From Corynebacterium sp. 13CS0277 (lineage in GTDB: Bacteria > Actinomycetota > Actinomycetes > Mycobacteriales > Mycobacteriaceae), in NCBI RefSeq assembly GCF_002994655.1, contig NZ_PPDL01000001.1:62001-126000 (forward strand): a stretch of DNA of 64,000 nt, read 5' to 3'. Shown piece after piece: positions 45,132 to 54,537 of the stretch. The notes beneath the pieces are model-generated. The model ran no database searches. It was not told the DNA's origin and saw only the letters and a list, made by a program, of their open reading frames with translations. Within the stretch, counting starts at the first letter, position 1; the number at the start of each line of letters is the position of its first letter. Position numbers and translations under genes: made by a program.

Positions 45132-45500
45132 CTAGCAGTGTGTCCGATCGAGCATGCGGTACGAGACAACCCTGACTCACCCACTCCCCACAGGGGGTGC
45201 GATGAGAAAAACGGGAAGCGTCTTGTGCCTTTTTCTTTTGCTCCGAACGAACCGCTGACTTCGCGCGGAGACCGCACCTCACCATGCGGCAGCGACCACC
45301 TCGTACCCAGTACGAATGGTCGATGCTTAGCGAGGCGCATCACCCCCGGGAACTCCACCGGTCCCCACGTGTCGCGAACCACTGACGTGGATTCGTGTGC
45401 GTTGGGGCGGAGATGCCGGGCGCTCCGCCAGGGCACAGTCACACGATGACCTGTGCAAAGAAAACCAAAAGTCTCAATTTTTTAAGGAAGGGAGCATCCC
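45132..45500 (+). promoter_or_regulatory. Long 5' leader of rpsB
   Basis: No gene is supported here. The stretch includes a T-rich run near 45226-45240, a repeat of ATGCTTAGC (45121 and 45332) and possible stems such as CCACG/CGTGG near 45364-45390. GGAAGGGAG just before the ATG is the ribosome-binding site. Leaders of this kind often let ribosomal protein S2 control its own mRNA; that role is inferred. Confidence 0.35.
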
Positions 45501-46316
45501 ATGGCAGTCGTTACCATGAGCGAGCTTCTCGACGCTGGTGTCCACTTCGGTCACCAGACCCGCCGTTGGAACCCGAAGATGAAGCGCTTCATCTTCACCG
45601 ACCGCAACGGCATCTACATCATCGACCTGCAGCAGACCCTGACCTACATTGATCAGGCCTTCGAGTTCGTCAAGGAGACCGTTGCCCACGGTGGCACCAT
45701 CCTCTTCGTCGGCACCAAGAAGCAGGCCCAGGAAGCCGTCAAGGGCGAGGCTGAGCGTTGCGGCATGCCGTACGTCAACCACCGCTGGCTCGGCGGCATG
45801 CTGACCAACTTCCAGACTGTCTCCAAGCGCCTGCACCGCATGAAGGAACTGCAGGCCATGGATTCCGCTGAGGACGGCTACAAGGGCCGCACCAAGAAGG
45901 AAATCCTCATGCTGACCCGCGAGCGCACCAAGCTGGAGCGCGTCCTGGGCGGTATCGCCGACATGTCCAAGGTGCCCTCCGCACTGTGGATCGTCGACAC
46001 CAACAAGGAGCACATCGCCGTCGCCGAGGCTCACAAGCTCAACATCCCCGTTGTGGCTATCCTCGACACCAACTGCGACCCGGATGTTGTCGACTACCCG
46101 ATCCCGGGCAACGACGACGCCATCCGCTCCACCTACCTGCTGTCCCGCGTGATCTCTGAGGCCGTCATCGAGGGCAAGAAGGCCCGCGCTGACCGCGAGC
46201 AGGCTGCCGCTGTTGAGGCTGCCGGCGACGCCAACAAGACCGAAGAGGTTGCCGCCAAGGTTGAGGTCGCCGCAAAGGTTGAGGCTCCCGCCGAGGCCGC
46301 TGCCGAGACCGAGTAA
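45501..46316 (+). CDS. rpsB: 30S ribosomal protein S2
   Basis: The 271-residue protein carries S2 motifs: [67 protein letters not shown] and [21 protein letters not shown]2 joins the 30S subunit last and contacts S1. About 30 Ala/Glu/Lys-rich residues extend the C-terminus. It is followed by tsf, as in nearly all bacteria, but with a terminator-like hairpin and an unusual 330-base spacer between. Confidence 0.98.
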   Translation: MAVVTMSELLDAGVHFGHQTRRWNPKMKRFIFTDRNGIYIIDLQQTLTYIDQAFEFVKETVAHGGTILFVGTKKQAQEAVKGEAERCGMPYVNHRWLGGMLTNFQTVSKRLHRMKELQAMDSAEDGYKGRTKKEILMLTRERTKLERVLGGIADMSKVPSALWIVDTNKEHIAVAEAHKLNIPVVAILDTNCDPDVVDYPIPGNDDAIRSTYLLSRVISEAVIEGKKARADREQAAAVEAAGDANKTEEVAAKVEVAAKVEAPAEAAAETE

Positions 46317-46342
46317 ACACACTCGCCTACGGCATGCATTTT

Positions 46343-46414
46343 CGCCCCCAGCATGACACCGCTTTGAAGAGTCACGGCCGACGCGTCGCGCTCGGTGTGA
46401 TGGTGGGGGCGTTT
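46343..46414 (+). terminator. Long hairpin after rpsB
   Basis: CGCCCCC (46343-46349) pairs with GGGGGCG (46405-46411), followed by TTT. CAT/ATG and ACACCG/CGGTGT pairs continue the stem inwards. As tsf follows, it may be a partial terminator that lets rpsB be made in excess over tsf. Confidence 0.6.
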
Positions 46415-46463
46415 CACGCGTGAACCCCGGCGGGGACACGCGCACCGTGAACCACAGGAACAG

Positions 46464-46480
46464 CCAGTGTGAGACACTGG
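46464..46480. promoter_or_regulatory. Palindrome in the rpsB-tsf spacer (1)
   Basis: CCAGTGT-GAG-ACACTGG has perfect 7-base arms and stands about 170 bases before tsf. Confidence 0.45.
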
Positions 46481-46567
46481 GTTCATCCCACACCCACACG
46501 TCGTCGAATTATTCTCGACACGTGCTGTGGGGTGGTTCCGCCTGACTTTCCCACCCCGACCGCACCA

Positions 46568-46586
46568 CAACGATCAGTGATCGTTG
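46568..46586. promoter_or_regulatory. Palindrome in the rpsB-tsf spacer (2)
   Basis: CAACGATCAGTGATCGTTG is a perfect 19-base palindrome with 9-base arms, 60 bases before the tsf start. It could be an operator or, in RNA, a hairpin shortly before the ribosome-binding site (AAGGAGG, 46630-46636). Confidence 0.55.
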
Positions 46587-46646
46587 ACTGTGGCCCCGGG
46601 TGAGGGGAGTACCACAACCCCCCAACAACAAGGAGGATCGCCGCAC

Positions 46647-47477
46647 ATGGCGAACTTTACCGCTGCAGACGTTAAGAAGCTCCGCGAGATCACCGGCTCC
46701 GGCATGGTGGACTGCAAGAAGGCTCTCGCCGAGACCGACGGCGACTTCGACAAGGCCATCGAGCTGCTCCGCATCAAGGGTGCTAAGGACGTCGGCAAGC
46801 GCGCCGAGCGCACCGCTGCCGAGGGCCTCATCGCCGTCGACGGCAACACCATGATCGAGGTCAACTCCGAGACCGACTTCGTGGCCAAGAACCAGGAGTT
46901 CAAGGACTTCGCCGCCAAGATCGCCGCCGCTGCTGCTGCCGTCAAGGCCAACACCGTCGAAGAGCTCAAGGCCGCTGAGGTTGAGGGCAAGAAGGCGGAG
47001 GAGGCTCTGCAGGAGCTGTCCGCCAAGATCGGTGAGAAGCTGGAGCTGCGTCGCGCCACCACCATCGAGGGCGACAAGGTTGCCGTCTACCTGCACCACC
47101 GCGCCGCTGACCTGCCGCCGGCAGTGGGCGTTCTCGTCGCCTACGAGGGCGAGGGCGAGGCTGCTGAGCAGGCCGCTCACGCCGCCGCGATGCAGGTTGC
47201 CGCGATGAAGGCTCGTTACCTCAACCGTGAGGACGTTCCGGCTGACGTCGTCGAGAAGGAGCGCGAGATCGCTGAGGCTACCTCCCGCGAGGAGGGCAAG
47301 CCGGAGGCTGCTCTGCCGAAGATCGTCGAGGGTCGCCTCAACGGCTTCTTCAAGGATGTCTGCCTCAACGAGCAGGCTTCCGTGACCGACTCCAAGAAGT
47401 CCGTCAAGCAGGTCATGGACGAGGCTGGCGTGAAGCTCACCGGCTTCGCCCGCTTCGAGGTTGGCCAGCACAACTAA
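46647..47477 (+). CDS. tsf: Translation elongation factor Ts
   Basis: The 276-residue protein has the EF-Ts N-terminal UBA-like domain ([20 protein letters not shown]), the EF-Tu contact motif [10 protein letters not shown] and the C-terminal core. It exchanges GDP for GTP on EF-Tu. AAGGAGG at 46630-46636 fixes the ATG at 46647. A strong terminator follows. Confidence 0.98.
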   Translation: MANFTAADVKKLREITGSGMVDCKKALAETDGDFDKAIELLRIKGAKDVGKRAERTAAEGLIAVDGNTMIEVNSETDFVAKNQEFKDFAAKIAAAAAAVKANTVEELKAAEVEGKKAEEALQELSAKIGEKLELRRATTIEGDKVAVYLHHRAADLPPAVGVLVAYEGEGEAAEQAAHAAAMQVAAMKARYLNREDVPADVVEKEREIAEATSREEGKPEAALPKIVEGRLNGFFKDVCLNEQASVTDSKKSVKQVMDEAGVKLTGFARFEVGQHN

Positions 47478-47507
47478 GCGCTAGCGCCCACACGCGCTGT
47501 CGTGATC

Positions 47508-47549
47508 ACCGCACCCTCCCGGGTCTTCACCGGGAGGGTGCGGTTTTTT
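47508..47549 (+). terminator. Intrinsic terminator of tsf
   Basis: The perfect 15-base stem ACCGCACCCTCCCGG / CCGGGAGGGTGCGGT has a 7-base loop and is followed by TTTTT. It begins 30 bases after the tsf stop. Confidence 0.92.
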
Positions 47550-47912
47550 GCATACCTTGGCGCTGCACGCGGCTGGGGTGCAACGGCGCGTCGTGTATCC
47601 GGGCTGTACCTCTGGGCCGCGCGTGCGGTGGGGCTTTAGCCGCACCCTGTCTCCGAGGCAATAGCCACGTAGTGCCAACTCAGGGTGCGGCCGGGCATGG
47701 GGTTGCCGGCACTGCCTGCCGTCTGGGAGGTGGGATGAAGATCTGCGCCCAGGGGAGTGGAAGCCACGCCCCGGGTGTGGAGCCGCTCGTTTCACGTACG
47801 GCGTGTTGGCCGCAGGTGGGAAAGATGACACTATGGGGTGCTGCTGTGCATCAACCGCACAGGGCGCGTTTTCTTCTTCTCCAGCCCACCTCCGCACACC
47901 TGAAAGACCCCT
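47550..47912. other. Spacer before the M48 protease gene
   Basis: No gene is supported in these 363 bases. GACACTATG near 47825-47835 is a possible -10 region for the next gene. Otherwise nothing is recognised. Confidence 0.3.
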
Positions 47913-48917
47913 ATGGACACTCACCTCCCGAGCGCCACCCCCGGCGCAGCAGCCGCACCGAACATCGGTGCCGCACCTGAGCACGCTAGCCTCGCCTGCC
48001 GCGAGTCCCTGGCGGCACTGCCGCCCACCCCGCACGCACCGGGCAAGCCACTCGGTGGCTTCGCCTCCACCGGCACCCTCGACACCTCGGCCCCCACCGT
48101 CGCCCAGCTGCGTCACCGCTGGGAAATTCCGATGCTGGCCCTCGGCATCGTGCTCACTGTCATCGTGCTCGCCCTGGTGGCCGTCCTGCTCATCATGGGA
48201 GAGACCCCGAGCGAGTTTGCGGCCGGCGTCGTGCTCGGTGTAGTCGGCCCAGTAGTCGCCACGGTCCTCATCCGCTACCACTATTGGTCCACCATCTCCA
48301 GCGCCGTGGAATGCACGCCACGCCAATTCCCGGAGCTGTACCAGGTCTACCGGGATCTCGCTCTAGAGATGGGCTTCCGTGAGGACGGGGAGGGCCTGGA
48401 GAAGCTGCCTCGCCTCTACATCGCCAACGGCAACGGCTCGATGAACGCTTTTGCCGCCAAGTGTCGCCTGCGCCGCGGCTACGTGGTGCTCTACTCCGAC
48501 ATCGTCGACATCGCCTACACCCACGGTGACTTCGGCGCGATGCGATTCGTGCTGGCCCACGAACTTGGCCACATCAAGTGCCGCCACGTGTCCCTGTGGC
48601 GGGCCGCGATCCGGCCGGTGATGGAGGTGCTGCGCCTTGAACCCTCGGTCACTCGCGCCCAGGAATACACCGCCGACCGGGTGGCCCTCTATTACGCCCC
48701 CGATTGCGCCGACTCCATGGTGCTGCTGTGCGCCGGCAAGCACCTCACGCACCGGGTGAACATGGACGAGTATTACAAGTCCATCGACGCCCACAAGGAC
48801 GGCTTCTGGCTGAAGCTGTCGAACTTCCTCGTCGACCACGCTGTCGGCTTCCGCCGCATGCAGGCCATCCGTGAGGCCAAGACCCACGGCTGGGACGTGC
48901 ACGGCAAGATGCTCTAA
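47913..48917 (+). CDS. M48-type membrane zinc metalloprotease
   Basis: The 334-residue protein has a Pro/Ala-rich N-terminus of about 70 residues, two adjacent membrane segments (about 73-95 and 101-118) and a cytosolic-side M48 domain. The zinc site is HELGH at His216-Glu217-His220, with Glu251 in AQEYTADR as third ligand. Such HtpX-like enzymes take part in membrane protein quality control. ATG 47913 is preceded by a weak TGAAAGA. It stands between tsf and pyrH and ends 242 bases before pyrH. Confidence 0.85.
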   Translation: MDTHLPSATPGAAAAPNIGAAPEHASLACRESLAALPPTPHAPGKPLGGFASTGTLDTSAPTVAQLRHRWEIPMLALGIVLTVIVLALVAVLLIMGETPSEFAAGVVLGVVGPVVATVLIRYHYWSTISSAVECTPRQFPELYQVYRDLALEMGFREDGEGLEKLPRLYIANGNGSMNAFAAKCRLRRGYVVLYSDIVDIAYTHGDFGAMRFVLAHELGHIKCRHVSLWRAAIRPVMEVLRLEPSVTRAQEYTADRVALYYAPDCADSMVLLCAGKHLTHRVNMDEYYKSIDAHKDGFWLKLSNFLVDHAVGFRRMQAIREAKTHGWDVHGKML

Positions 48918-49052
48918 CACCCGTCGCACTGATTGCCTGCGGCACCCACCACGGCGAAGGATTACCCCAGCGGTGCTCCTTCGCCGTCGTGCATCCAACA
49001 CTCCGCACACGGCCGACCGGATGCCCGGGGAGGCAAACCTGCGCCAGGGCGG

Positions 49053-49058
49053 TAGGAT
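49053..49058 (+). promoter_or_regulatory. Candidate -10 element of pyrH
   Basis: TAGGAT lies about 100 bases before the pyrH start, so the mRNA would carry a leader of about 95 bases. Confidence 0.4.
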
Positions 49059-49159
49059 AGCGGGAGAAAAAACCAACGCCCACGCACTCCACCCGCCCGC
49101 CGGCATCGCCCGGCGCACACCGGGGTGCGGCAGGGCCTGCCCGAGGAGTGGAATACGCC

Positions 49160-49882
49160 GTGACCGAAACCCAACGCCAAGGCTTCAAACGAGTCATGCT
49201 CAAGCTTGGGGGTGAAATGTTCGGCGGCGGCAACGTCGGCATCGACCCGGACGTCGTCGAAAACGTCGCCCGCCAGATCGCCGAGGTCGCCAAGGCAGGC
49301 ACCGAAGTCAGCGTCGTCATCGGCGGCGGCAACTTCTTCCGCGGCGCGCAGCTGCAGCAGCGCGGCATGGACCGCAACCGCTCCGACTACATGGGCATGC
49401 TCGGCACCGTCATGAATTGCCTCGCCCTCCAGGACTTCCTCGAGCAGCAGGGCATCGACTGCCGCGTTCAGACCGCCATCAACATGGCCCAGGTTGCTGA
49501 GCCCTACCTGCCGCTGCGCGCCAAGCGCCACCTGGAGAAGGGCCGTGTCGTCATCTTCGGTGCCGGCATGGGTATGCCGTACTTTTCCACCGACACCACC
49601 GCCGCCCAGCGCGCCCTCGAAATCGACTGCGACGTGCTGCTCATGGCGAAGGCTGTCGACGGTGTCTACGACTCCGACCCGCGCACCAACCCCGATGCCA
49701 CCCTGTTCAGCGAAATCACCCCCGCCGAGTGCATCGCGAAGGGCTTGAAGGTCGCCGACGCCACCGCGTTCAGCCTGTGCATGGACAACAACATGCCGAT
49801 CCTGGTGTTCAACCTGCTCACCGACGGCAACATTGCCCGCGCGGTCAGCGGCGAACGCATCGGCACCCTCGTGCGCTCCTGA
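49160..49882 (+). CDS. pyrH: UMP kinase
   Basis: The 240-residue protein has UMP kinase motifs: [67 protein letters not shown] and [17 protein letters not shown]. It phosphorylates UMP to UDP and is typically a GTP-regulated hexamer. I chose GTG 49160 because CGAGGAG lies at the right distance; a GTG at 49148 would be too close to it. frr follows after 138 bases, the conserved order. Confidence 0.96.
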   Translation: MTETQRQGFKRVMLKLGGEMFGGGNVGIDPDVVENVARQIAEVAKAGTEVSVVIGGGNFFRGAQLQQRGMDRNRSDYMGMLGTVMNCLALQDFLEQQGIDCRVQTAINMAQVAEPYLPLRAKRHLEKGRVVIFGAGMGMPYFSTDTTAAQRALEIDCDVLLMAKAVDGVYDSDPRTNPDATLFSEITPAECIAKGLKVADATAFSLCMDNNMPILVFNLLTDGNIARAVSGERIGTLVRS

Positions 49883-50020
49883 TAAACTAGCCCGCAATGT
49901 TTTGCGCGCCCCACAGCCGGCACGAGGTCGGCCTCGCGGGCGCTGCAACGACGCTGTCACCACTACACTTCGCCGCGCGGGGGCTACCCACCCGGGCGGA
50001 AGTTTGACAAGGAAACACCC
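49883..50020 (+). promoter_or_regulatory. pyrH-frr spacer with possible frr promoter
   Basis: TAAACT at 49883-49888 directly after the pyrH stop is a possible -10 for frr. AAGGAAA before 50021 is the ribosome-binding site. Confidence 0.3.
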
Positions 50021-50578
50021 ATGATTGACGACACTCTGCTTGAGTCCGAAGACCGCATGACCCACTCCGTGGAGCACGCTCGTGAAGAGCTGACCACCAT
50101 CCGCACGGGTCGCGCGAATCCCGCCATGTTCAACGGCGTGATGGCTGAGTACTACGGCACCATGACCCCGATTACTCAGATGGCGACCATCTCCGTGCCG
50201 GAGCCGCGCATGCTGCTCATCAAGCCCTACGAGATGTCCGTCATGGGCGAGATCGAAAACGCCATCCGCAACTCCGACCTTGGTGTCAACCCCACCAACG
50301 ACGGCCAGGTGCTGCGCGTGACCATCCCGCAGCTCACCGAGGAGCGCCGCCGCGACATGGTCAAGCTCGCCAAGTCCAAGGGCGAGGACGCCAAGATCGC
50401 CATCCGCAACATTCGCCGCAAGGGCATGGATGAGCTCAAGCGCATCCAGAAGGACGGCGAGGCCGGCGAGGACGAGGTCGTCGCCGCAGAAAAAGAACTC
50501 GACAAGGTCACCGCGAAGTACGTCGCCCAGGTCGACGAACTTGTCGCGAAGAAGGAAAAAGAACTCCTCGAGGTCTAA
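50021..50578 (+). CDS. frr: Ribosome recycling factor
   Basis: The 185-residue protein matches RRF in length and motifs: [57 protein letters not shown] and [20 protein letters not shown]. With EF-G it splits post-termination ribosomes. Confidence 0.98.
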   Translation: MIDDTLLESEDRMTHSVEHAREELTTIRTGRANPAMFNGVMAEYYGTMTPITQMATISVPEPRMLLIKPYEMSVMGEIENAIRNSDLGVNPTNDGQVLRVTIPQLTEERRRDMVKLAKSKGEDAKIAIRNIRRKGMDELKRIQKDGEAGEDEVVAAEKELDKVTAKYVAQVDELVAKKEKELLEV

Positions 50579-50790
50579 ATCGGGCCCTTTGTCTACCGGC
50601 CCTTTCCCAGACCACCCCTCAGGGGCTGCGTCTGGGCCTCACACCGCACTCGTGAACACCTTGTGGGCCGGGAGCCAGCGAGCCGCAGCACACGCTGCCG
50701 CCAGCGGGCCCCGGCCCACGCGCATGAGCAACCCCACCGGCATCCACCGCGCGCATGGTGCGATGCCACCGACGTCAGGAGCACCCCACC

Positions 50791-51696
50791 GTGAGTGACG
50801 ACTCCCCGGCCGCACCCGCTGCCGACCGCAAAACCACCGGCCATGGCGTCCTGCCGAAGCCGAAAAACGGTGCCGGCCGCGACCTGAAGGCCGCCATTAC
50901 TGTCGGTGTCAGCCTCGGCGCGCTGGTGCTCCTCGCCATCGCGTTCGCACCCATGGGCTGGTATCTGCTCGTCAGCGTCGCCATCGCGATCGGCACCTGG
51001 GAAGTGTGGCGCCGCCTGTCGGAGTCCTCCTGTGTGATCTCCGGGGCCACGCTCATCCTCGGCGGCCAGGCCATGGTGTGGCTCTCGTGGCCCTTCGGTG
51101 TGAAGGGAGTGGCGGCCGCCTTCGTCACCAGCGTGCTCGCGCTGATGTTCTCCCGACTGTTCGTCAACGGCCGATTCGTCGCCCCCACGAACTACCTGCG
51201 GGACACCGCCATCGGCGTCTTCGTGCTCGCCTGGATCCCCCTGTTCGGTTCCTTCGCCGCCCAGCTCAGCTTGGTGCACACCCAGGACAAATCCCCGGGG
51301 CTGTTCATCGTCACGTTCATGCTGTGCGTCATCGCCTCCGACGTCGGCGGCTACGCTGCGGGCGTAATGTTCGGTTCCCACCCGCTGGCCCCGGCGGTGA
51401 GCCCGAAGAAGTCCCTCGAAGGCTTCGCCGGCTCGGTGGTGCTCGGCTCCCTCACGGGCGTGCTGTGCGTCGTGTTCCTCTTGGATGACGAATGGTGGCT
51501 GGGGCTTGCCCTGGGCCTCGGGCTCGTGGTGTGTGCCACCCTCGGCGATCTCGTGGAGTCTCAGTTCAAGCGCGAAATCGGCATCAAGGACATGTCCGAC
51601 CTATTGCCCGGGCACGGCGGCCTCATGGACCGCATGGACGGCCTGCTGCCGGCGGCCATGGTGACCTGGCTGATTCTGTCCTTCATCGGCTCCTAA
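50791..51696 (+). CDS. cdsA: Phosphatidate cytidylyltransferase (CDP-diglyceride synthase)
   Basis: The 301-residue membrane protein has about eight hydrophobic segments and the CdsA signature near the C-terminus: LGDLVESQFKREIGIKDMSD followed by LLPGHGGLMDRMD. It makes CDP-diacylglycerol, the precursor of phosphatidylinositol, cardiolipin and mannosylated lipids. GTG 50791 follows AGGAG (50777-50781). The first 45 residues are hydrophilic. Confidence 0.95.
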   Translation: MSDDSPAAPAADRKTTGHGVLPKPKNGAGRDLKAAITVGVSLGALVLLAIAFAPMGWYLLVSVAIAIGTWEVWRRLSESSCVISGATLILGGQAMVWLSWPFGVKGVAAAFVTSVLALMFSRLFVNGRFVAPTNYLRDTAIGVFVLAWIPLFGSFAAQLSLVHTQDKSPGLFIVTFMLCVIASDVGGYAAGVMFGSHPLAPAVSPKKSLEGFAGSVVLGSLTGVLCVVFLLDDEWWLGLALGLGLVVCATLGDLVESQFKREIGIKDMSDLLPGHGGLMDRMDGLLPAAMVTWLILSFIGS

Positions 51697-51736
51697 GCAT
51701 TGAGCCACTGCGGTCTTCACCGCAGATACGCACGAG

Positions 51737-51830
51737 CCCCCACACGGCAGTGGTGTGGGGGGAGCACCACGAAACCCCCAACTCATACGACAGCCCGCAC
51801 TCGCTCCACCTGGTGGAGAGGGTGCGGGCT
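51737..51830. terminator. Two hairpins between convergent cdsA and the LapA-like gene
   Basis: CCCCCACAC/GTGTGGGGG (51737-51761) and AGCCCGCAC/GTGCGGGCT (51792-51830, with CTCCAC/GTGGAG inside) are perfect stems. They can stop transcription from both sides. Confidence 0.65.
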
Positions 51831-51890
51831 ATCTGTGTGGCCAGAGGCGCAACGCCACGGTATCGGGCGTGCGTGCCGCGGTCTGTGAGG

Positions 51891-52283
51891 TTAGTTGCGG
51901 CGTGCGGCGCGCTTGACTTGGCGGCGCAGCTCCAGCATGCGGACGCCACCCACGAGCGCCATGATGAGCGCGCCCAGGATGGCGGCCAGGAGGAAACCCA
52001 CGCCGGCGGGCACAGTGCCGGTCCAGGTGAACAGGGTAATTTCCACCTTCTGCTGGTTCTGCAGAATAAACACCAGCAGCCCGATGAGCAGCAGCAGGCC
52101 CGCGATGAGGGCGACCCAGGTGCTACCCGCAAACGAACCCTTCACGGGGCGCTTCGCCGGCGCCTGCGGCGCGGGCTCGACGGCGGCCGGAACCGCAGCG
52201 GTGTCGGCGGGGGAGAGGTCCATGGTGGTCTCCTCCAGCGGTTCCTGGGTGGGGTCGTTCGGGGAATACGAAGGTGTGGTCAT
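51891..52283 (-). CDS. LapA/DUF1049-domain membrane protein
   Basis: The 130-residue protein has a Pro/Ala-rich cytoplasmic N-terminus of about 55 residues and two membrane segments (WVALIAGLLLLIGLLVFILQN and AGVGFLLAAILGALIMALVG) separated by QQKVEITLFTWTGTVP, the hallmark of LapA domains, then a basic coil (RMLELRRQVKRAARRN). Function is not established in this group. I chose ATG 52283, where the homologous-looking part starts. Confidence 0.85.
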   Translation of the reverse strand: MTTPSYSPNDPTQEPLEETTMDLSPADTAAVPAAVEPAPQAPAKRPVKGSFAGSTWVALIAGLLLLIGLLVFILQNQQKVEITLFTWTGTVPAGVGFLLAAILGALIMALVGGVRMLELRRQVKRAARRN

Positions 52284-52484
52284 AGGACGTATTGTCCTGG
52301 GCGCAGACAGGAAAAAGCAATTTCCCGTACACCTCTCCGATCGCCTTGAGCCCCGCCGGGGTCTCGGGCGGGACCACACGCCACCGTGACGGCCTCCGCG
52401 GGGTTGGCTGTGGTGTGAACGCCGCTATAGGCAGCGGTGCTGGGTGCGGGGTTTTCGGGCGCGACGTGGCAAGATGGTTGGGCT

Positions 52485-53594
52485 ATGACGACATCCCAGC
52501 CCACCGCCGTTCCGCTTGTATTCACCGCCCCGAAAAAGGGGATGCCCCCGAAGCACTTCGCCGACCTCGACGACGAGCAGCGCAAGGAGGCGGTGCAGGA
52601 GCTGGGGCTGCCGAAGTTCCGCGCCAACCAGCTGGCCCGCCACTACTACGGGCGACTGGAGGCCGACCCCCGCACCATGACGGACCTGCCGGCTGCCGCC
52701 CGTGATGCTGTGGCCGACGCCCTGTTCCCGGAACTCATGCACCCGGTGCGGAAAGTCTCCGCCGACGCGGGGGAAACCACCAAAACCCTGTGGCGGCTGC
52801 ACGACGGCACCCTGCTGGAGTCGGTGCTCATGCGCTACCCGGACCGGGCGACGCTGTGTATCTCCTCCCAGGCGGGCTGCGGCATGGCATGCCCCTTCTG
52901 CGCGACCGGCCAGGGCGGGCTGGACCGCAACCTGTCCACCGGTGAGATCGTCGACCAGGTGCGGGCCGCCGCCCGCGAAATGCAGGACCGGGGCGGCCGC
53001 CTGTCCAACATTGTCTTCATGGGCATGGGGGAGCCGCTGGCGAACTACAAGCGGGTGGTCTCCGCGGTCCGTCAGATCACCAATCCCACCCCTGATGGCT
53101 TCGGTATTTCCCAGCGCAACGTCACCGTCTCCACGGTGGGCCTGGCACCCGCCATCCGGAAGCTTGCGGACGAGGACCTGTCGGTCACCCTCGCGGTGAG
53201 CTTGCACACCCCGGACGATGAGCTCCGCGACACCCTGGTGCCGGTGAACAACCGCTGGTCCGTCGCCGAAGTGCTCGACGCCGCCCGCTACTACGCCGAC
53301 AAGACTGGCCGTCGGGTCTCCATCGAGTACGCCCTCATCCGCGACATCAACGACCAGGATTGGCGGGCGGACATGCTCGGCAAGAAGCTGCACAAGGCAC
53401 TGGGCTCCCGGGTGCACGTCAACCTCATTCCGCTGAACCCGACCCCGGGCAGCAAGTGGGACGCCTCCCCGAAGGACCGCCAGGATGAGTTCGTGCGCCG
53501 CGTCATCGCCCAGGGCGTGCCGTGCACTGTGCGTGACACCCGCGGGCAGGATATCGCCGCCGCCTGTGGCCAGCTCGCCGCAGAAGAGCGCTAA
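52485..53594 (+). CDS. rlmN: 23S rRNA (A2503-C2) methyltransferase RlmN
   Basis: The 369-residue radical-SAM enzyme has CGMACPFC (Cys132, Cys136, Cys139) for the 4Fe-4S cluster and Cys347 in [13 protein letters not shown], one of the catalytic cysteines. It methylates C2 of A2503 in 23S rRNA and A37 in some tRNAs. The start is ATG 52485, with a weak -10-like CAAGAT 9 bases upstream. It converges on DUF2631, the same arrangement as in mycobacteria. Confidence 0.96.
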   Translation: MTTSQPTAVPLVFTAPKKGMPPKHFADLDDEQRKEAVQELGLPKFRANQLARHYYGRLEADPRTMTDLPAAARDAVADALFPELMHPVRKVSADAGETTKTLWRLHDGTLLESVLMRYPDRATLCISSQAGCGMACPFCATGQGGLDRNLSTGEIVDQVRAAAREMQDRGGRLSNIVFMGMGEPLANYKRVVSAVRQITNPTPDGFGISQRNVTVSTVGLAPAIRKLADEDLSVTLAVSLHTPDDELRDTLVPVNNRWSVAEVLDAARYYADKTGRRVSIEYALIRDINDQDWRADMLGKKLHKALGSRVHVNLIPLNPTPGSKWDASPKDRQDEFVRRVIAQGVPCTVRDTRGQDIAAACGQLAAEER

Positions 53595-53609
53595 CTCCGC
53601 CACATCGAC

Positions 53610-53654
53610 CCACTGGCCCGGCCCCGGAGGAACTCCTCGGGGCCGGGCCAGTGG
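53610..53654 (+). terminator. Very strong hairpin after rlmN
   Basis: CCACTGGCCCGGCCCCG (53610-53626) is perfectly complementary to CGGGGCCGGGCCAGTGG (53638-53654), a 17-base stem 15 bases after the stop codon. It lacks a U-run. Confidence 0.7.
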
Positions 53655-53717
53655 CATAGGTGGGCGGGGTGCGGGTGTGTGCCGGGGCGAGCGTGTCGCC
53701 TGGGGTGGGGAGACGAC

Positions 53718-53763
53718 ACAAGCCACCCAACGAGGACACGTGATGGTCCTCGGGGTGGCTTGT
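53718..53763 (-). terminator. Hairpin after the DUF2631 gene
   Basis: ACAAGCCACC (53718-53727) pairs with GGTGGCTTGT (53754-53763), and GAGGAC with GTCCTC inside. It lies 24 bases beyond the stop of the minus-strand gene. Confidence 0.7.
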
Positions 53764-53787
53764 GACAAGCGGTGGGGGAGAAAACCC

Positions 53788-54207
53788 TTAGGCGATCGCC
53801 TTGCGGCCCGGCACGGTGGAGGGCTCGATGTTCAGGGAACGCAGCTGGGAATCGGTGAGATCCTCGTACACACCAGACAGGGTCTTCTGGTCGTACGCCC
53901 AGTCGGGCTCCTGGTGGCCGGCCGGCTTGTTGTGGGCGGTCACGGTGCGAGACTGCTTGAACTTCGGCTCAAACAACTGCCACAGCAGACCAAGAGCGAT
54001 CAGCGCGGCAAGGGCGAACAGCCAGATGGTCTCGACGTGGCCGTGGTGGTTGCCGAAGTTGTAGACCAGGAGGAACAGGACCGACACCCAGCCGGCCTTC
54101 TGGACTGCGCCGCGCCCAATGTCGTGCCAACCCCAGGCTGCCGACGGCTCGTCCAGGGTGCTGACGCCGTTGTGGACTTCGGGGACGGGGGCGTGGGAAC
54201 CTGCCAC
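53788..54207 (-). CDS. DUF2631 family membrane protein
   Basis: The 139-residue protein has two membrane segments (about residues 38-52, GWVSVLFLLVYNFGN, and 60-79, TIWLFALAALIALGLLWQLF) and a hydrophilic C-terminus. Its place between rlmN and dxr and its sequence identify DUF2631, an actinobacterial family of unknown function. An N-terminal region of about 30 residues is hydrophilic. Confidence 0.88.
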   Translation of the reverse strand: MAGSHAPVPEVHNGVSTLDEPSAAWGWHDIGRGAVQKAGWVSVLFLLVYNFGNHHGHVETIWLFALAALIALGLLWQLFEPKFKQSRTVTAHNKPAGHQEPDWAYDQKTLSGVYEDLTDSQLRSLNIEPSTVPGRKAIA

Positions 54208-54537
54208 GATGTTCTCCTTGGCTTGAATGTGTGGGGAGTGTGAAAAGACGGTATCGAGTGCGTCGAGGTCACCGCCGGGCGTACATCCGTCGGTGACTAC
54301 GCGTGGTCACTCGTGCACGCTCCGGCTGGGGTGTCCCCGACAGTGTCGGGTGCGCCGTCGCCACCTGTGAGCGTGCTGTTATCAATGGCTCCTATTTTTG
54401 CACACCCCCGCAGGGGAAACCACTCTGCGGACCGTGCGGGAGGGCTCTCGAGGGAAAATCCGTACATCCGGATGCCCCCGATAGGGGGTGAGTGCAGCTG
54501 CGGCGGTGGTGGCAGCATGCGTGAAAGAATGAAGCCC
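54208..54537. promoter_or_regulatory. Divergent promoter region between DUF2631 and dxr
   Basis: This 330-base gap holds two inverted repeats: GTCACCG-C-CGG / CCG-T-CGGTGAC at 54268-54297 and the perfect 15-base palindrome CCCGACAGTGTCGGG at 54336-54350. Promoters for both genes must lie here, but no clear pair of -35 and -10 elements stands out. Confidence 0.45.
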
